In this document: positions 18,632 to 27,579 of the stretch, in pieces
Numbering within the stretch: the stretch's first letter is position 1
Layout: every line of letters starts with the position of its first letter
DNA from: Cognatishimia sp. F0-27
GTDB lineage: Bacteria > Pseudomonadota > Alphaproteobacteria > Rhodobacterales > Rhodobacteraceae
Direction: 5' to 3'
NCBI RefSeq assembly: GCF_020667845.1
Contig: NZ_JAFMPQ010000029.1
Span: forward strand, 1 to 64,000
DNA: 64,000 nt
Notes under the pieces: generated by a model
The model's input: the letters and a program-made list of their open reading frames with translations, nothing else
Told to the model about the DNA's origin: nothing
The model's database searches: none
Translations under genes and position numbers: made by a program

Positions 18632-21407
18632 GCCCGCGATACCGCTCGACGAAGACAAGCTGCCGGACGATCTGATCGCGCCGGCAGCCGACATATTCGA
18701 CGCGTCCTCAACCCGCGAAGCGCTGTTTTCCGCGTTCGAACCGGACGCGACCGAAGCGGATATCCGGCGTATCACCGTCGCAACGCTGCGCGCCGCGCAA
18801 AAACAGGGCCGCGCCACCATTGCAGAGGCCTTCGCCGCCGAACCGTTCGGCGCGCGCCGCACCGTGCGCAGCTACAGCTGGCTGACCGATGGCATCGTGC
18901 GCCTCGTGTTCGAGGTGGCCACCCAGCGGCTGCACCGTCTTCACAACCCGACCGAAGGCGAACGCATTGCCGTGATCGCGGTCGGCGGCTATGGCCGGGG
19001 CGAAATGGCGCCGTTCTCCGATGTCGATCTGTTGTTCCTGACGCCCTACAAGATCACGCCATGGGCGGAGAGCGTGATCGAATCGATGCTCTACATGCTG
19101 TGGGACCTGAAGCTGAAGGTGGGTCATGCCTCGCGCACAGTGCGCGATTGCCTGCGTCTTGGGGCCGAGGATTTCACGATCCGCACCGCGATGCTGGAAA
19201 ACCGTCTGATCACGGGTCACGCGCCGCTCGCGGCCGATCTCGAAAAGCGGCTCCGCAAGGACCTGTTCGACGGCACCGCCCGCGAATTTGTCGAGGCCAA
19301 GCTCGCCGAACGCGACGCACGCCACGAACGGCAGGGCCAGCGCTACATGGTCGAGCCCAACATCAAGGAGGGCAAGGGCGGTCTGCGCGATCTGCAATCG
19401 CTGTTCTGGATCACCAAATACGTGCATGCCACCGACAACGTGCTGGTGCTTCTGGAAAAGGGCATCTTCCGGCCCGAGGAATACGATACGTTCTGCGAGG
19501 CCGAGCGTTTCCTCTGGGCCGTGCGCTGCCATCTGCATCTCGCGGGCAACCGCGCCGTCGAGCAGCTCACCTTCGACATGCAGGTCGAGGTCGCCGAGCG
19601 GATGGGCTACGTGGACAAGGGCGGCCGTCGCGCAGTGGAATGGTTCATGCAGGACTATTTCCTGCACGCGACCGCCGTGGGCGATCTGACCCGGATCCTG
19701 CTGACCTCGCTGGAAGCCGATCACACCAAGGACGCGCCGCTCATCATGCGCATGTTCAAGCGGCAGCCCAAGACAAAGCCCGGCTACGCGGTGCTCAACA
19801 ACCGTCTCGCGATCGAGGATGAGGACGCCTTTCTGGCCGACAAGCTGAACATGCTGCGGCTGTTCGAGGAAGCGCTCCGCACCGGGTTGCTGATCCACCC
19901 CGACGCGATGCGCCTCGTTCAGGCCAACCTGCACCTGATCGACGACGAACTGCGCGCCGACAAGGAGGCGAGGCGGATCTTCCTCGACCTGCTGCTCAAG
20001 CACGGCAATCCCGACCGCGCGCTGCGGCGCATGAACGAGCTCGGCGTGCTGTCGGCCTTCATCCCGGATTTCGCGCCCATCGTGGCGATGATGCAGTTCA
20101 ACATGTATCATCACTACACGGTGGACGAGCACACGATCCAGTGCATCTGGAACCTCAGCGAGATCGAACACGGCAATCTCAACGAAGAGCTGCCCGTTGC
20201 CTCGACCATCCTGCGTGAGGGCGTCAATCGGCGCATCCTCTACGTGGCGCTGCTGCTGCACGATATCGGGAAAGGCCGTGACGAGGATCATTCCGTTCTC
20301 GGCGCACGCATCGCGCGGATCGTGGCGCCCAATCTGGGGCTGAACAAGGCCGAGGCCGCAACCGTGGAATGGCTGGTGCGCTATCATCTGCTGATGTCCG
20401 ACATGGCCCAGAAGCGCGACATTGCCGACCCGCGCACCGTGCGCGATTTCGCCAAGGCCGTCGGGTCGCGCGAACGGCTCGACCTGCTGTGCGTGCTGAC
20501 GGTCTGCGACATCCGGGGCGTTGGCCCGGAGGTCTGGAACAACTGGAAGGCGGCGCTCATCCGCGCGCTCTACAGGCAGACCCGCCGCGCGCTCGAAAGC
20601 GGGATGGAAGCGCTCAACCGCGAGAACCGCGGCACCGAGGCACGCAAGCTGCTGCGCGCCGAGCTGGAGGATTGGAGCGCGGCGGACCTGCGCACCGAGA
20701 CCGCACGTCACTACGACCCTTATTGGCAGGGTCTGCACGTCACCGCGCATGTGGTCTTTGCAAAGCTGCTGCGCAACATCGAGGATGACGAGATCGAGAT
20801 CGACATCCACCCCGATGACGACCGTGACGCCACGCGGGTGTGTTTCGCAATGCAGGATCACCCCGGCATCTTCTCGCGCCTTGCCGGGGCGCTGGCGCTG
20901 GTCGGCGCCAATGTCGTCGATGCGCGCACCTTCACCACCAAGGATGGCTTCGTGACCGCGGCGTTCTGGATTCAGGATGCCGAGGGCACCCCCTACGAGG
21001 ATGTGCGTATCCCCCGCCTGCGTGACATGATCGGCAAGACCCTGCGCGGCGATATCGTCCCGCGCGAGGCCATGCGCTCCCGCGACAAGCTCAAGAAACG
21101 CGAAAAGGCGTTCCGGGTGCCCACCTCGATCACCTTCGACAATGACGGCTCGGAGATCTTCACCATCATCGAAGTCGACACGCGCGACCGCCCCGGGCTG
21201 CTTTACGATCTCACGAGCACACTGGCCGCAGCCAATATCCGGATCTTCTCCGCGCTGATCGCGACCTATGGCGAACAGGTGGTCGATACGTTCTATGTGA
21301 AGGACATGTTCGGGCTGAAATTCCACTCGAAGTCGAAACAGGCCGCGCTGGAAAAGAAACTGCGCGCCGCAATCGCCGACGGCGTGGAGCGCGCCAATAC
21401 CGGATAG
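18591..21407 (+). CDS. glnD: [Protein-PII] uridylyltransferase/uridylyl-removing enzyme
   Basis: 938-residue bifunctional nitrogen sensor that uridylylates PII proteins under nitrogen limitation and deuridylylates them when glutamine is high. Domains in order: nucleotidyltransferase (GGYGRGEMAPFSDVDLLFL at about 131), PII-UTase helical domain, HD domain (HDIGKGRDEDHS at about 557) and two ACT domains (about 745-820 and 855-930). No ATG exists near the 5' end. The TTG at 18591, preceded by AGGTGG and lying inside the upstream lipoprotein gene, is the only ordinary start that keeps the N-terminus. Translational coupling is likely. Confidence 0.95.
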   Translation: MTLPPTASAARASKPAIPLDEDKLPDDLIAPAADIFDASSTREALFSAFEPDATEADIRRITVATLRAAQKQGRATIAEAFAAEPFGARRTVRSYSWLTDGIVRLVFEVATQRLHRLHNPTEGERIAVIAVGGYGRGEMAPFSDVDLLFLTPYKITPWAESVIESMLYMLWDLKLKVGHASRTVRDCLRLGAEDFTIRTAMLENRLITGHAPLAADLEKRLRKDLFDGTAREFVEAKLAERDARHERQGQRYMVEPNIKEGKGGLRDLQSLFWITKYVHATDNVLVLLEKGIFRPEEYDTFCEAERFLWAVRCHLHLAGNRAVEQLTFDMQVEVAERMGYVDKGGRRAVEWFMQDYFLHATAVGDLTRILLTSLEADHTKDAPLIMRMFKRQPKTKPGYAVLNNRLAIEDEDAFLADKLNMLRLFEEALRTGLLIHPDAMRLVQANLHLIDDELRADKEARRIFLDLLLKHGNPDRALRRMNELGVLSAFIPDFAPIVAMMQFNMYHHYTVDEHTIQCIWNLSEIEHGNLNEELPVASTILREGVNRRILYVALLLHDIGKGRDEDHSVLGARIARIVAPNLGLNKAEAATVEWLVRYHLLMSDMAQKRDIADPRTVRDFAKAVGSRERLDLLCVLTVCDIRGVGPEVWNNWKAALIRALYRQTRRALESGMEALNRENRGTEARKLLRAELEDWSAADLRTETARHYDPYWQGLHVTAHVVFAKLLRNIEDDEIEIDIHPDDDRDATRVCFAMQDHPGIFSRLAGALALVGANVVDARTFTTKDGFVTAAFWIQDAEGTPYEDVRIPRLRDMIGKTLRGDIVPREAMRSRDKLKKREKAFRVPTSITFDNDGSEIFTIIEVDTRDRPGLLYDLTSTLAAANIRIFSALIATYGEQVVDTFYVKDMFGLKFHSKSKQAALEKKLRAAIADGVERANTG

Positions 21408-22177
21408 GGCGCCGGGGAGGTGGTGCGCGCGGCACCTGCGCGTTTGGGGGCGAGCGCAAGCGCCACCGGAAACCCGCGATGACCGGTGGTGGCTCGGGAG
21501 CGCCGACCTCAAGGGTTTCAAGCGCGGCTTGGGCAGTGCAGACCGCGCCGTCGTCGTGTCACCGCGCCCGCGCGCCAGCGCTTGGCTGATGGGCCAGCCT
21601 CCCATGCCACAAGGGGGCCGGGGTCAGACCGCAGGACAACTGGGACCCCCTCAGACCGCAGGACAGCTGGGGCGGGCAGCTCCTCAGACCGCAGGACAGC
21701 TGGGAGACCAGCCCCCCAGACCACAGGACATCTGGGGGGCCAGCCCCCCAGACCGCAGGACAGCTGGGGGGCCAGCCCCCCAGACCCCCCGGGATATTTC
21801 CAGCCCAAAGAAACACAGGCGCGGCACGAAAAAGGGGGATGCCCGCGCGATGGGAGGGGGATGCGCGGGACATGGTGCCGGCAAGGCCGCGCCGGGCTCG
21901 ACCCCGCCGCTTGCGCCCCGCGCTCCTCGGCATCGGTGGCCCGGTGATCCCGAAAGGGCGGCCGACCCGTTGGCTTTCCCGGCATGGAGTGTCCCAAGGC
22001 TGGTCCCTGTGCGAGGCTCGGCAAAATGCATGCCCGGCGCCGCGCAGCGCCCAGGCATCTCCCCCGGGCAGGCGCCGCTGCACCACGTTGCCCCCCCTTT
22101 GGCCGCGCGGCACGGCGGGCCTTTCGCGGCCCATCGCAATCCGCTAAGCCACCCCCAGTCAACAAGGCCGTCCCACC
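21408..22177. other. Long intergenic region glnD-murJ
   Basis: 770 bp without a credible gene. The first 190 bp are GC-rich and featureless. At 21618-21790 a tandem GC-hairpin array ends in the 24-nt core (separate entry). The remainder to murJ has runs of GC but no promoter that I could place with confidence. Confidence 0.6.
21618..21814. repeat. Tandem GC hairpin array plus 24-nt core (copy A)
   Basis: About five degenerate units built on CAGACCGCAGGACAGCTGGG, several extended by a GGGGCCAGCCCC segment. Two units fold as perfect 9-bp stems with a 2-nt loop (CTGGGGGGC-CA-GCCCCCCAG; 21732-21751 and 21764-21783). The array ends at 21791-21814 with the 24-nt core in minus orientation (minus-strand reading begins GTTTCTTTGGG and ends GAAATATCCC). 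This core recurs at 37461, 45073 and 53977. Confidence 0.8.
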
Positions 22178-23725
22178 ATGAAACCCATTCGCCTTCTTTC
22201 CGGTGTCCTGACCGTGGGTTTCTGGACCTTGATGAGCCGCATCCTTGGCGTTGCGCGCGAAATCATGATCCTGGCCTTCATCGGTCCCGGCCCTGTCATG
22301 GACGCCTTTGTCGCGGCCTTCCGCTTGCCGAACATGTTTCGCCGCTTCTTTGCGGAAGGCGCGTTCAATGCGGCCTTCGTGCCGATGTTTTCGAAGAAAT
22401 ACGAAGCCGATGAAGACCCGTTGGGCTTTGCCCGTGATGCGATGAACGGGCTGGCCGTCCTGTTGCTGCTGCTGACGGCGCTGGCGTTGATTTTCATGCC
22501 CGCGCTGGTCTGGGCCGTGGCTGGCGGGTTCGTGGGGGATCCGCGCTTTGACCTGACGGTGGGCTATGGGCGGATCGTCTTTCCCTATATCCTGTTCATC
22601 TCGCTCGCGGCGCTGTTCTCCGGCGCGCTCAACGCCTCGGGCCGGTTTGCCGCGGCGGCCGCAGCCCCCGTTCTGCTCAATATCCTTGTCTGTCTCGCCA
22701 TGGGGCTGGGCTATTTGCTGGGCGGGTCGGTTATCACGTGGCTGGTCTGGACGGTGCCGGTTGCCGGCATCGCGCAGCTTGCGCTTGTCTGGGTCGCCGC
22801 GGATCGGGCCGGCATCCGCTTGCGCCCGGCGCGCCCCCGTCTGACGCCCGATATGCGCAAGCTCGCCGTGATCGCCCTGCCCGCCGCGCTTGCCGGCGGC
22901 GTCATGCAGATCAACCTGCTCGTCGGGCAGCAGGTGGCCTCGCATTTCGACAAGGCGGTGGGCTGGCTCTATGCCGCCGACCGGCTCTATCAACTGCCCC
23001 TTGGCGTGGTCGGGATCGCAGTCGGGATTGTCCTTCTGCCCGACCTGTCGCGGCGCCTCAAGGCGGGGGATGCCGAAGGCGGGCGGGCCGCGCTGTCGCG
23101 CGCGGGGGAAATCTCGCTCGTGCTGACCATCCCGTCGGCTGTTGCGCTACTCGTGATCCCGCTGCCGCTCGTCTCCGTGTTGTTCGAACGCGGGGCCACG
23201 GGGCGCGATGACAGCCTTGCGATTGCGCTCGCGGTCGCGATCTACGGCGCGGGTCTGCCGGCCTTTGTGCTGCAAAAGGTGCTGCAACCGCTGTTTTTCG
23301 CGCGGGAGGACACGCGGTCTCCGTTCCGCTACGCGGTCTGGGCGATGGGGGTGAACGCCGCTGTCGCGGTGGGGCTGTCGCCGGTGATCGGCTGGATCGC
23401 TCCGGCCATTGCCACCACGCTCGCCGGCTGGGTCATGGTCGCAATGCTCTTGCGCGGCGCGCGCCCCATGGGTACGGTCGCGCGGTTCGACGATCGGTTC
23501 AGACAGCGGCTGCCGCGCATCCTTGTGGCGTCCGCAGCGATGGGGATGGTGCTTTGGGGCGCGGGCCATGTCCTCGCGCCATGGCTCGACATGGCCTATC
23601 TGCGCTACCCGGCCCTGCTAGTGCTGATCGTGATCGGCGCGCTGGCCTATGGTGTCGCCGGGCAGCTCCTCGGCGCGTTCCGGCTCTCGGAATTCCGCGA
23701 CAGCCTGCGCCGCCCCCGCCGATGA
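22178..23725 (+). CDS. murJ: Lipid II flippase MurJ
   Basis: 515-residue inner-membrane protein of the MOP superfamily with about 14 transmembrane helices that flips lipid-linked peptidoglycan precursor to the periplasm. The MviN/MurJ signature is clear: TLMSRILGVAREIMILAFIG at residues about 14-33, RLPNMFRRFFAEGAFNAAFVPMF near 50-72, then GAGLPAFVLQKVLQPLFFAREDT. Length is typical. The preceding glnD and following rhomboid/trpS order is common in Rhodobacterales. The stop lies 25 nt from the convergent rhomboid gene. Confidence 0.96.
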   Translation: MKPIRLLSGVLTVGFWTLMSRILGVAREIMILAFIGPGPVMDAFVAAFRLPNMFRRFFAEGAFNAAFVPMFSKKYEADEDPLGFARDAMNGLAVLLLLLTALALIFMPALVWAVAGGFVGDPRFDLTVGYGRIVFPYILFISLAALFSGALNASGRFAAAAAAPVLLNILVCLAMGLGYLLGGSVITWLVWTVPVAGIAQLALVWVAADRAGIRLRPARPRLTPDMRKLAVIALPAALAGGVMQINLLVGQQVASHFDKAVGWLYAADRLYQLPLGVVGIAVGIVLLPDLSRRLKAGDAEGGRAALSRAGEISLVLTIPSAVALLVIPLPLVSVLFERGATGRDDSLAIALAVAIYGAGLPAFVLQKVLQPLFFAREDTRSPFRYAVWAMGVNAAVAVGLSPVIGWIAPAIATTLAGWVMVAMLLRGARPMGTVARFDDRFRQRLPRILVASAAMGMVLWGAGHVLAPWLDMAYLRYPALLVLIVIGALAYGVAGQLLGAFRLSEFRDSLRRPRR

Positions 23726-23750
23726 TCCCGACTCGATCGCGCGGCGCGGC

Positions 23751-24437
23751 TCACTGACGGCGGATCCGCGTGATCAGCCGGGCCAACCCACCCGGCACCA
23801 ATACGATCGACAGCATGAACCCGGCCACAAAGCCCGCAATATCGGCGATCCAGTCCGAGCCGGCATCGAACAACAGGCTGAACACCAGCTGAATGAAGAG
23901 CAGCAGACCAATCAGCGTGAAGGCCCGCATCTGCGGCGCCCCGACCTGCCCAAGCCGCAGCCATAACAGGTAGGTGAAGCTCCCGATCAACCCGTAGACC
24001 GCCGGAAACCCGCCCACCAGCAACGCCGGGTCGTCGAGCGCAAGCCCCCAGACCAGCGCGCCGAACACGGTGGACACCACAAACACCGCCAGAAAGGCAA
24101 CCGCCCCCATCGCTTCCGCCACGATCTTACCCATGGCCAGCAGGATCACCATGACAAAAAGCCCATGCATGAACGTCACGTGCACAAAGGCATAGCCGAG
24201 AAACCGCACCAGATGCTCCGCCGGGTAGCGCCCGGTCTCCCGCATCCAGTCGAGCACCGCTCCCGAGAAGGCAAACCGCTCGATCGCCATGGTGCGCCAC
24301 CCCACCGCGTCCGGCCCGCCGATCAACCCGCGCGCACCCAACGAAAAGGCCAGCTCAAGCCCCGCCATGATCAGGAAGAGCGCCACCACCACCGGGGGCA
24401 GCGGGTTGACGGGGCTTTCGTTATGGGGATGGGTCAT
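23751..24437 (-). CDS. Rhomboid-fold membrane protein, probably non-proteolytic
   Basis: 228-residue protein with six or seven hydrophobic segments and the rhomboid-like HxxxxH in the second helix (FVHVTFMHGLF). The serine-protease dyad is not visible. The position of the GxSG motif reads GGFPAVYGLIGSF without the expected Ser, and the last-helix AHxxG motif reads ADIAGFVAGF with Asp in place of His. Substrate binding or membrane-protein quality control is possible, as for other rhomboid pseudoproteases. The start MTHPHNESPVNPLPP was chosen because residues upstream are arginine-rich and overlap the divergent trpS promoter. Confidence 0.82.
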   Translation of the reverse strand: MTHPHNESPVNPLPPVVVALFLIMAGLELAFSLGARGLIGGPDAVGWRTMAIERFAFSGAVLDWMRETGRYPAEHLVRFLGYAFVHVTFMHGLFVMVILLAMGKIVAEAMGAVAFLAVFVVSTVFGALVWGLALDDPALLVGGFPAVYGLIGSFTYLLWLRLGQVGAPQMRAFTLIGLLLFIQLVFSLLFDAGSDWIADIAGFVAGFMLSIVLVPGGLARLITRIRRQ

Positions 24438-24556
24438 CGCTCGATCACGGGCCGCGTGCGGCCTCCTTGTGGCACAGGGGCGGACGCCGCCTGCTTGACG
24501 GGTCCCGGACCCACGAGTAAGCCAGCCGGAAGCAGAATTCCAGACGGAGAAGACCC

Positions 24557-25585
24557 ATGTCCGAGGCCCCCGCCTCAACCGCTTTCACGCCGCGCGTGTT
24601 CTCAGGCATCCAGCCCTCCGGCGGGCTGACGCTCGGGAATTACCTCGGTGCCCTGAAACGCTTCGTGACGATGCAGGATGAGGCTTATCAGACCGTCTAT
24701 TGCATGGTCGACATGCATGCCATCACCGTCTGGCAGGATCCCGCCAAGCTCACCGCCGCCACGCGCGAGCTCTGCGCGGGCTTCATCGCTTCCGGCATCG
24801 ACCCGGAGCGGTCCATCCTGTTCAACCAGAGCCAGGTGCCCGAGCACGCGCAGCTTGCATGGATCTTCAACTGCGTCGCGCGCATGGGCTGGATGAAGCG
24901 CATGACCCAGTTCAAGGACAAGGCCGGCAAGAACGCCGAAAACGCCTCTCTGGGGTTGTTTGCCTATCCCGCTCTGATGGCCGCCGATATCCTTGTCTAC
25001 CATGCGACCCATGTGCCCGTGGGCGAGGACCAGAAACAGCATCTGGAGCTGACGCGCGACATCGCGACCAAGTTCAATCACGACTACGGCGTGGACTTCT
25101 TCCCCCTCACCGAGCCCGTGATCGAAGGTGCCGCAACCCGCGTGATGAGCCTGCGGGACGGATCGAAGAAGATGTCGAAATCCGACCCCTCGGATATGAG
25201 CCGCATCAACATGACGGACGACGCCGACACCATCGCCGCCAAGATCCGCAAGGCGCGCACCGATCCCGATGCGCTGCCATCCGAGGCGGACGGCCTGGCC
25301 GAACGCCCCGAGGCGCGCAACCTCGTGAACATCTATGCCGCGCTTGCCGACATGACCGTGGACGCCGTGCTGCGTGATGTCGGCGGCAAGCCGTTCTCGG
25401 AATTCAAGCCGATGCTGTCAGAGCTTGCCGTGTCAAAGCTGTCGCCGATCTCTGCGGAAATGGCGCGGCTTGTGGCGGCCCCTGACGAGATCGACCGCAT
25501 CCTGTCCCGCGGCGCGGAGCAGGCGCGCGACATCGCCCGGCCGATTGTCGAAAAGACCTACGACATCGTCGGCATGGTCCGCTAG
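24557..25585 (+). CDS. trpS: Tryptophanyl-tRNA synthetase
   Basis: 342-residue class I aminoacyl-tRNA synthetase charging tRNA(Trp). The HIGH-equivalent segment [17 protein letters not shown] is at residues about 16-32 and the KMSKS loop ([11 protein letters not shown]) near 205. Bacterial-type length. The start has ACGGAGAAGA at good spacing. Divergent from the rhomboid homologue and convergent with the STAS-like gene. Confidence 0.98.
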   Translation: MSEAPASTAFTPRVFSGIQPSGGLTLGNYLGALKRFVTMQDEAYQTVYCMVDMHAITVWQDPAKLTAATRELCAGFIASGIDPERSILFNQSQVPEHAQLAWIFNCVARMGWMKRMTQFKDKAGKNAENASLGLFAYPALMAADILVYHATHVPVGEDQKQHLELTRDIATKFNHDYGVDFFPLTEPVIEGAATRVMSLRDGSKKMSKSDPSDMSRINMTDDADTIAAKIRKARTDPDALPSEADGLAERPEARNLVNIYAALADMTVDAVLRDVGGKPFSEFKPMLSELAVSKLSPISAEMARLVAAPDEIDRILSRGAEQARDIARPIVEKTYDIVGMVR

Positions 25586-25612
25586 GCGCTGCCGTTTCGG
25601 CCTTTGTCAAAC

Positions 25613-25981
25613 TCAGGACTCGGCGGTGCGCACCCAATCGCGCGCCGCCTCTATATCCTTTGTCTCGAACACACGCATCTTGGTCGACATGAAGGCCCCC
25701 GCCGCGCGGGTGATCGGGCTGAGCCAACCGATATCGGTCACGACTGCAACATGGCTGATATGCGACAGGTTCTTGATGTCGAACCGGATCCCCGGCAGCA
25801 GGATGCTGGGATCGAAGGTCGGAAAACTCTCGATGACCTCGATCATGCGCACCGTGCCGTGGGTGTCGATAAAGGCCTGAACCTGCTCGATCACCGCATC
25901 ATATTCCTCGCGGCCAAGATGGCCGGACACGGTGAATTCCATAAGCTTGGCGGCGGGGTCTTCGGAATAGGTCAACGTCAT
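25613..25981 (-). CDS. STAS/SpoIIAA-like domain protein
   Basis: 122-residue cytoplasmic protein resembling the SpoIIAA-like family (PF11964). It shows alternating strands and helices with MEFTVSGHLGREEYDAVIEQVQAFI and DIGWLSPITRAAGAFMSTKMRVF. Family members adopt a STAS/SEC14-like fold that may bind lipids, but the function is unknown. The ATG at 25981 has a GGGAGAACCCC site. An upstream in-frame ATG would add a cysteine- and arginine-rich stretch and is less likely. Confidence 0.8.
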   Translation of the reverse strand: MTLTYSEDPAAKLMEFTVSGHLGREEYDAVIEQVQAFIDTHGTVRMIEVIESFPTFDPSILLPGIRFDIKNLSHISHVAVVTDIGWLSPITRAAGAFMSTKMRVFETKDIEAARDWVRTAES

Positions 25982-26079
25982 GGGGTTCTCCCTTCTCCAG
26001 AACCCCGAGCATAGCGCGGCGGCGCGCCCGGTTGCATGACGCATATCAATACGCGCTGCGCAACGGTGGCTTTGCCGGA

Positions 26080-26745
26080 TCAGCTGGCCTTGGTGATGCG
26101 CGCCAAAAGCCGCAGAGCGTGGCTCGGGTCCCGTGCCACGGGCGGCAGAACCGGGTCATATGCCGCCCGGATCACACCGGCGATATCGGGGCGCAGGACA
26201 ATCCGCCCATCCGGCGCCTGCGCCAGCGCCGAGCGGTCGCCAAACGCCGTATCTGACCACAGGACGATGCTCTGAACCGCCTGGCTGAGCGCCAGTGTCT
26301 CGGCGGGCACCGCGCCAAGCTCCGCGTCCATCCGCAAGAAGATGAAACAGGCCCGGATCGCCCCCGCCTGATCAAACCGGAACACCCGGTATTGGTTGGC
26401 GTCCGCCGCCTTCAGCCGCGCCACCAGAGGCTCCAGCCCTTCGATCAGCCGGTCGAGATCCGGCACGCCCAGCAGCTCGTCCCAGTCGCGGAAGAAGAAG
26501 ATCATGACATTGGAACCCAGTTCCGGGTCCGTCTCCGCCATCTCGTGCCCGGCCAGCGCGCAGACCGCCTCGAACGCGCCCTTGATGACGCCCAGCGTCC
26601 TGTCCTCGACCCCAAACACGATCGGCGCAATCGGCCGCCCCCAACGCGCGCACAGGTAATGACCGTCCGAGCGGGTGAAAAGCGCCTCGACGGTCTCTGC
26701 CGTCAGCGCATCCTTTTGCGGTCCGGTCTCCTCCGATTGGGTCAT
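26080..26745 (-). CDS. Conserved hypothetical protein
   Basis: 221-residue soluble protein that I do not recognise. It is mixed alpha/beta and fairly acidic, with VMIFFFRDWDELLGV, VFRFDQAGAIRACFIFLRMD and LRPDIAGVIRAAYDPVLP as notable segments, and no signal peptide or transmembrane helix. The start MTQSEETGPQKDALT has a GGAGAGGCGCC site. Reading farther upstream would pass into repeat DNA encoding meaningless ALWLCGSV repeats. Codon use matches the neighbours, so it is probably a real gene. Confidence 0.75.
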   Translation of the reverse strand: MTQSEETGPQKDALTAETVEALFTRSDGHYLCARWGRPIAPIVFGVEDRTLGVIKGAFEAVCALAGHEMAETDPELGSNVMIFFFRDWDELLGVPDLDRLIEGLEPLVARLKAADANQYRVFRFDQAGAIRACFIFLRMDAELGAVPAETLALSQAVQSIVLWSDTAFGDRSALAQAPDGRIVLRPDIAGVIRAAYDPVLPPVARDPSHALRLLARITKAS

Positions 26746-26951
26746 GGCGCCTCTCCGGTCCTCTGTTCGCGCGGTTTCCGGATAGGCACATAGCCGGACC
26801 CGCCCCGCGCGCCAACGCCGAATATGATGACCCGTCGTCAAAACCGGAGCCCCGCGCCGCAACGCTCCGGAACTGCGCAGCATGGAGCGGGGCCGCCCGG
26901 AGCTGCCGCGCCGGGCCGGAAGCCGCCGCCGCCGGCCTGCGCGGCCCGAGC

Positions 26952-27450
26952 CCCCATGACAACGCCCGGCCCGATGCGGCCCCTCGCGCCCCGAAGCGCG
27001 GTCGTTCACATCTCCAGCTGCCGGGTCGCATTCGCCGAACTGGCCAGCGCAGCACACGCACCCCATGACAACGCGCGGCCCGATGCGGCCTGTCACCGAC
27101 CCGCCGAGCCACAGAGCCACAGAGCCACAGAGCCACAGAGCCACAGAGCCACAGAGCCACAGAGCCACAGAGCCACAGAGCCACAGAGCAGTCCCTCACA
27201 TCTCCAGCTGCCCTGTCAAATCCATCAGATCAGAAGGCACAGCACACGCACCCCATGACAACGCCCGGCCCGATGCGGCCCCTCGCGCCCCGAAGCGCGG
27301 TCGTTCACATCTCCAGCTGCCGGGTCGCATTCGCCAAACCGGCCAGCGCAGCACACGCACCCCGTGACAACGCCCGGCCCGATGCGGCCGGTCACGCCCC
27401 GCAGAGTGGTGATTCAAACAATCTGCGGCCGGGTCGATGTGGCCAACAAG
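26952..27450. repeat. 109-bp minisatellite, four units
   Basis: Units start with CCCCATGACAACGC. Unit 1 (26952-27060) and unit 3 (27251-27359) are both 109 bp and nearly identical. Unit 2 (27061-27250) is expanded to 190 bp by an 8-bp microsatellite. Unit 4 (27360-~27450) diverges in its second half. Each unit includes CGGCCCGATGCGGCC, and units 1-3 share a CACATCTCCAGCTGCC block. The whole 26746-27579 gap carries no credible gene. Confidence 0.9.
27106..27188. repeat. Octanucleotide microsatellite (GAGCCACA)n
   Basis: About ten uninterrupted copies of GAGCCACA, embedded in unit 2 of the minisatellite. Such perfect 8-mer arrays are prone to slipped-strand copy-number change. No gene is read through it, so any effect would be on transcription or DNA structure. 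Confidence 0.95.
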
Positions 27451-27536
27451 GCGGGCATGGCACTGCGCCCGAAGGCATCGCGTTACCCCATGTGCCAGCC
27501 GGCAAGCTCATGCGCAGGGCGAGCGGGTCGCATCCC

Positions 27537-27579
27537 CATGCGCATGGGTTGTGCATGGAATGTGCATAGGATGTGCATC
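27537..27579. repeat. 11-bp-period repeat GTGCATGGGTT type (copy 1)
   Basis: CATGCGCATGGGTTGTGCAT followed by GGAATGTGCATAGGATGTGCATCC, directly 3' of ruvB. The first 31 nt match, with two or three differences, the reverse complement of 37368-37400. The internal periodicity is about 11 bp around TGTGCATGG. Confidence 0.8.

Noticed and set aside
18708-21605. Very long minus-strand open frame (965 codons) opposite glnD
   Set aside because: It mirrors glnD codons in a GC-rich genome, is rich in His/Arg/Gly without domain motifs, and glnD is unambiguous.
27106-27188. Phase-variable coding repeat
   Set aside because: The 8-bp repeat would cause phase variation only if inside a gene; no credible gene spans it.
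26746-27199. Upstream extension of the 26080-26745 gene encoding ALWLCGSV repeats
   Set aside because: The repeats are just translation of the 8-bp microsatellite; the real start with a ribosome site is at 26745.
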